Shown here: positions 61,724 through 64,000 of the stretch, one piece after another
Numbering within the stretch: the stretch's first letter is position 1
Layout of the letters: every line of letters starts with the position of its first letter
Origin: DATLWN01 sp963764315
GTDB lineage: Bacteria; Pseudomonadota; Zetaproteobacteria; Mariprofundales; Mariprofundaceae
Reading direction: 5' to 3'
DNA: 64,000 bases
Assembly (NCBI GenBank): GCA_963764315.1
Contig: CAVXSB010000006.1
Span: forward strand, 186,001 to 250,000
Notes under the pieces: model-generated
What the model saw: only the letters and a program-made list of their open reading frames with translations
What the model was told of the DNA's origin: nothing
The model's database searches: none
Position numbers and translations under genes: made by a program

Positions 61724-62614
61724 ATGTACAGCCAACTGATCATCGGCCTGGAGGGCCCGGCCCTGAGCCCGCGCGAGCGCCGCTGGCTTGCGGAAAAGCC
61801 GCCGCTCGGCGTCATCCTGTTCGCGCGCAACATCGAGAGCGAGGCGCAGGTCGAGGAATTGCTCTCCGAGGTGCGCGCCATCGTCGGGCCCCAGGCCTGG
61901 GCGGTCATCGACGAGGAAGGGGGGCGGGTGAACCGCCTGCCCTGGGCCCCCTTCACCGGCAGGCTTCACGCCGCCGAATACGGCCGGCTGTACCTGGGCG
62001 ATGCCGATGCGGCTGTGCGGGCCGTGTTTGAGGACAGCCTGGAGATCGGCCTGTCGCTGCGCCGGCTGGGATTTACCCACAACTGTGCGCCGGTGCTCGA
62101 CGTCTTCCATGCCGAGGGGCATGGCATCATCGGCGAGCGTGCCTATTCGCATCGTCCCGACATCGTCGCCGCCCTCGGGGCGGCCTGCATGCGGGGCCTG
62201 CAGGAGGCGGGCATCGCCGCGGTGGGCAAGCACTACCCGGGGCATGGTCGCGCCGACGCCGATTCGCACCTGGCCGTGCCGTATGTGCATGCGGGGCTGC
62301 CGGTATTGCTGGCCGAAGCCGAGCCGTTTCGCGACCTAGTCGCGCAGGGTCTGCCCCACATCATGACGGCGCATGTGATCTACGATCAGGTCGATGCCGA
62401 GGTGGCCACGCTGTCGCGCTTCTGGCTGCGTGATGTGCTGCGCCAGCGCCTGGGCTTCACGGGCCGCATCTGGAGCGACGATCTGAGCATGAAGGGCGTG
62501 GGTGACGACGTGCCCGATGCCGCCCACCGGGCACTTGAAGCCGGCTGCGACGTGCTGCTTGCCTGTCAGCCCGAGGGGGTGGCGGCCCTCTACCGCATGC
62601 TGGGCTGCGCATGA
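61724..62614 (+). CDS. nagZ: Beta-N-acetylhexosaminidase NagZ
   Basis: A 296-residue family 3 glycoside hydrolase. AVIDEEGGRVNRL, the acid/base His loop KHYPGHGRADADSHL and the nucleophile Asp in IWSDDLSMKG are all present. NagZ removes GlcNAc from anhydromuropeptides in peptidoglycan recycling in the cytoplasm. It is shorter at the C-terminus than E. coli NagZ (341 residues), but the active site is complete. Confidence 0.94.
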   Translation: MYSQLIIGLEGPALSPRERRWLAEKPPLGVILFARNIESEAQVEELLSEVRAIVGPQAWAVIDEEGGRVNRLPWAPFTGRLHAAEYGRLYLGDADAAVRAVFEDSLEIGLSLRRLGFTHNCAPVLDVFHAEGHGIIGERAYSHRPDIVAALGAACMRGLQEAGIAAVGKHYPGHGRADADSHLAVPYVHAGLPVLLAEAEPFRDLVAQGLPHIMTAHVIYDQVDAEVATLSRFWLRDVLRQRLGFTGRIWSDDLSMKGVGDDVPDAAHRALEAGCDVLLACQPEGVAALYRMLGCA

Positions 62615-62674
62615 TTGCACGATCGGGCCGAGACAGTACATTGTCGCCATCCCACCCATGATCCGGAGGACGCG

Positions 62675-63832
62675 ATGTCGGACGTACTGAACGCGAAGGA
62701 ACTGGCGCGGTATAACCGCCACATCATCCTGCCGCAGGTGGGGTTGGCGGGGCAGGAACGGCTGAAGCAGGCGCGGGTGCTGTGTATCGGCACCGGTGGT
62801 CTGGGTAGCCCCATCGCCCTGTACCTGGCCGCCGTCGGCGCCGGCACCCTGGGCCTCGTCGATTTCGACGTCGTCGAGGATTCGAATCTGCAGCGGCAGA
62901 TCGTGCACGGCACCGCGGATATCGGCCGGCCCAAGGTCGAGTCGGCGCGCGACCGGCTTCTGGATCTCAATCCGAACCTCTCGGTGGAGCTGCACGGCGA
63001 GGGTATCACGCGCGCCAATGTGCGCGCCCTGGTGCAGGGCTACGATGTCATCATCGACGGCACCGACAATTTCCCGACCCGCTATCTCGTCAACGATGCC
63101 TGCGTACTCGAGGGCAAGCCGCTCGTCTATGCCTCGATCTTCCAGTTCGAGGGGCAGGTCAGCGTGTTCAATCACGAGGGCGGTCCCTGCTACCGCTGCC
63201 TGTATCCGGCGCCGCCGCCGCCGGGGATGGTGCCGTCATGCTCCGAGGGCGGCGTGCTGGGCGTGCTGCCCGGTGCCATAGGCGTGCTGCAGGCCACCGA
63301 GGCGGTGAAGATCATCCTGGGCAAGGGCCGTACGCTGTCCGGGCGATTGATGCTGTACGATGCGCTGGACATGCACTTCCGCGAGGTCAAGCTGCGCCGC
63401 GATCCGGCCTGCCCGGCCTGCGGCGAGAACCCCAGCATCGGCGATGTGGAGGCCTACGAGCAGTTCTGCGGCCTGCCGCCGACGGAGACGGCGGGGCAAA
63501 AGGAGAAGCTGCGGGACGACGAGATCAACCCGCGCCAGCTGGCCAGCCGCATGCGCGCCAATCCGGATCTGTTCCTGCTCGACGTGCGCGAGCCGTTCGA
63601 GATCGAGATCTGCCACATCGACGGGGCCTGGCAGATTCCGCTTGGGGTGCTGCCTCTGCGTTATGCGGAAGTGCCGCAGGACCGCGAGGTCGTGGTGCAC
63701 TGTCGTTCGGGAGCACGCTCGGCCCAGGCCGTGCAGTTCCTGCAGTCGCGCGGCTATACGCGAGTACAGAATCTTGTCGGCGGCATTCTGCGCTGGATCG
63801 ACGAGATAGACCCGAGCCAGCCCAAGTACTGA
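62675..63832 (+). CDS. ThiF/MoeB-type adenylyltransferase fused to rhodanese (MoeZ-like)
   Basis: A 385-residue protein. The N-terminal E1-like domain (about 1-250) has the ATP loop GTGGLGSPIALYLA, the arginine RQIVHG, DNFPTRYLVND, and two zinc CxxC pairs (CYRCLYP and CPACG). The C-terminal rhodanese domain (about 285-385) has its active-site cysteine at residue 343 in HCRSGARSAQ. Such proteins activate the C-terminus of sulfur carriers (MoaD, ThiS, CysO or a tRNA-thiolation carrier) and pass on sulfur. The partner cannot be named from the window. GGAGGA lies 7 nt before the ATG at 62675. Confidence 0.9.
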   Translation: MSDVLNAKELARYNRHIILPQVGLAGQERLKQARVLCIGTGGLGSPIALYLAAVGAGTLGLVDFDVVEDSNLQRQIVHGTADIGRPKVESARDRLLDLNPNLSVELHGEGITRANVRALVQGYDVIIDGTDNFPTRYLVNDACVLEGKPLVYASIFQFEGQVSVFNHEGGPCYRCLYPAPPPPGMVPSCSEGGVLGVLPGAIGVLQATEAVKIILGKGRTLSGRLMLYDALDMHFREVKLRRDPACPACGENPSIGDVEAYEQFCGLPPTETAGQKEKLRDDEINPRQLASRMRANPDLFLLDVREPFEIEICHIDGAWQIPLGVLPLRYAEVPQDREVVVHCRSGARSAQAVQFLQSRGYTRVQNLVGGILRWIDEIDPSQPKY

Positions 63833-63846
63833 TCGCGATCGGCGGC

Positions 63847-64000
63847 TCAGTGGCCGCCTTCGTCCTTGATGACGCGGACGGGAAACGGCTCCGTGACGCT
63901 GCCCGTATACAGGGACAGATGCGGGAACGGAATCTCGATGCCTTCGGCATCGAATGCGTTCTTGATCTCCTCTTGGATGCTGTTCTTTAGCTCGAGGAAG
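63847..64000 (-). CDS. Mechanosensitive channel MscS family, C-terminal end
   Basis: The last 50 or so codons of a minus-strand gene that continues beyond the right edge. IQEEIKNAFDAEGIEIPFPHLSLYTG is the conserved end of the MscS cytoplasmic beta-alpha domain, followed by a short tail ending EGGH. The full protein would be an osmotic safety channel. Confidence 0.85.
   Translation of the reverse strand, partial: FLELKNSIQEEIKNAFDAEGIEIPFPHLSLYTGSVTEPFPVRVIKDEGGH

Overview
The window is a 64 kb piece of a G+C-rich gammaproteobacterial chromosome. The genus cannot be read from the sequence. The assignment rests on gene content and order: lpoA divergent from rsmI, pdxB, a ubiG-lptD-surA-pdxA-yqgE run, oligoribonuclease, rnr, and a DUF4390-ntrY-ntrX-trkA-trkH cluster of the kind seen in Chromatiales/Ectothiorhodospiraceae-like and related bacteria. 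No phage, insertion sequence or CRISPR array was seen; this is mostly core chromosome with a few accessory genes.

Layout. 1-10.4 kb: a Sel1-repeat protein and a lipoprotein, a possible small RNA, an EEP phosphatase-rmuC-thioesterase operon, then divergently DUF4390-ntrYX-trkAH (nitrogen/redox two-component system plus potassium uptake). 10.5-15.2 kb: rnr, tRNA-Leu(CAG), xerD, citrate synthase. 15.2-19.7 kb: a TonB-dependent receptor with its own ExbB, ExbD and TonB and a small Cys/His membrane protein. 19.7-21.5 kb: an AT-rich island with a strong promoter and a structured leader feeding an OprD-like porin, then tRNA-Phe. 21.7-29.2 kb (minus): an OmpA-like protein, orn, pdxB, and an envelope group with the ADP-heptose genes rfaE2 and gmhA, which enclose an uncharacterised deoxyhypusine-synthase-like gene; then yraN and rsmI. 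29.2-36.2 kb: lpoA, a badly broken SulP transporter, a cupin, a diguanylate cyclase with a c-type heme motif in its sensor domain, and a cNMP-binding/DUF1003 protein. 36.3-43.7 kb: aconitase, pcm, a slipin-NfeD pair, and olsBA (ornithine lipid synthesis) behind four tandem Pho-box half-sites. 43.7-49.0 kb: uup, ycgN, ychJ, folE, a histidine phosphatase, and a DUF3187 barrel. 49.0-55.5 kb (minus): ubiG-lptD-surA-pdxA-yqgE-wrbA-like. 55.6-64 kb: tandem EAL-HDOD paralogues, Dpp-type permeases, an EAL-CBS-GGDEF protein, nagZ, a MoeB/ThiF-rhodanese protein, and the end of an MscS channel.

Themes. (1) Envelope biogenesis (LptD, SurA, LpoA, heptose and ornithine-lipid synthesis, NagZ) with outer-membrane proteins. 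(2) Four proteins built on c-di-GMP domains within 28 kb. (3) Several genes have a -10-like hexamer only 6-8 nt before the start codon, suggesting leaderless or near-leaderless mRNAs. (4) Single-base indels break the frame of at least seven conserved genes (TonB receptor, pdxB, sulP, cupin, acnA, lptD, EAL-CBS-GGDEF). Because lptD and acnA are normally needed and the protein resumes intact in another frame, most are probably sequence errors; sulP has so many that real decay is possible.
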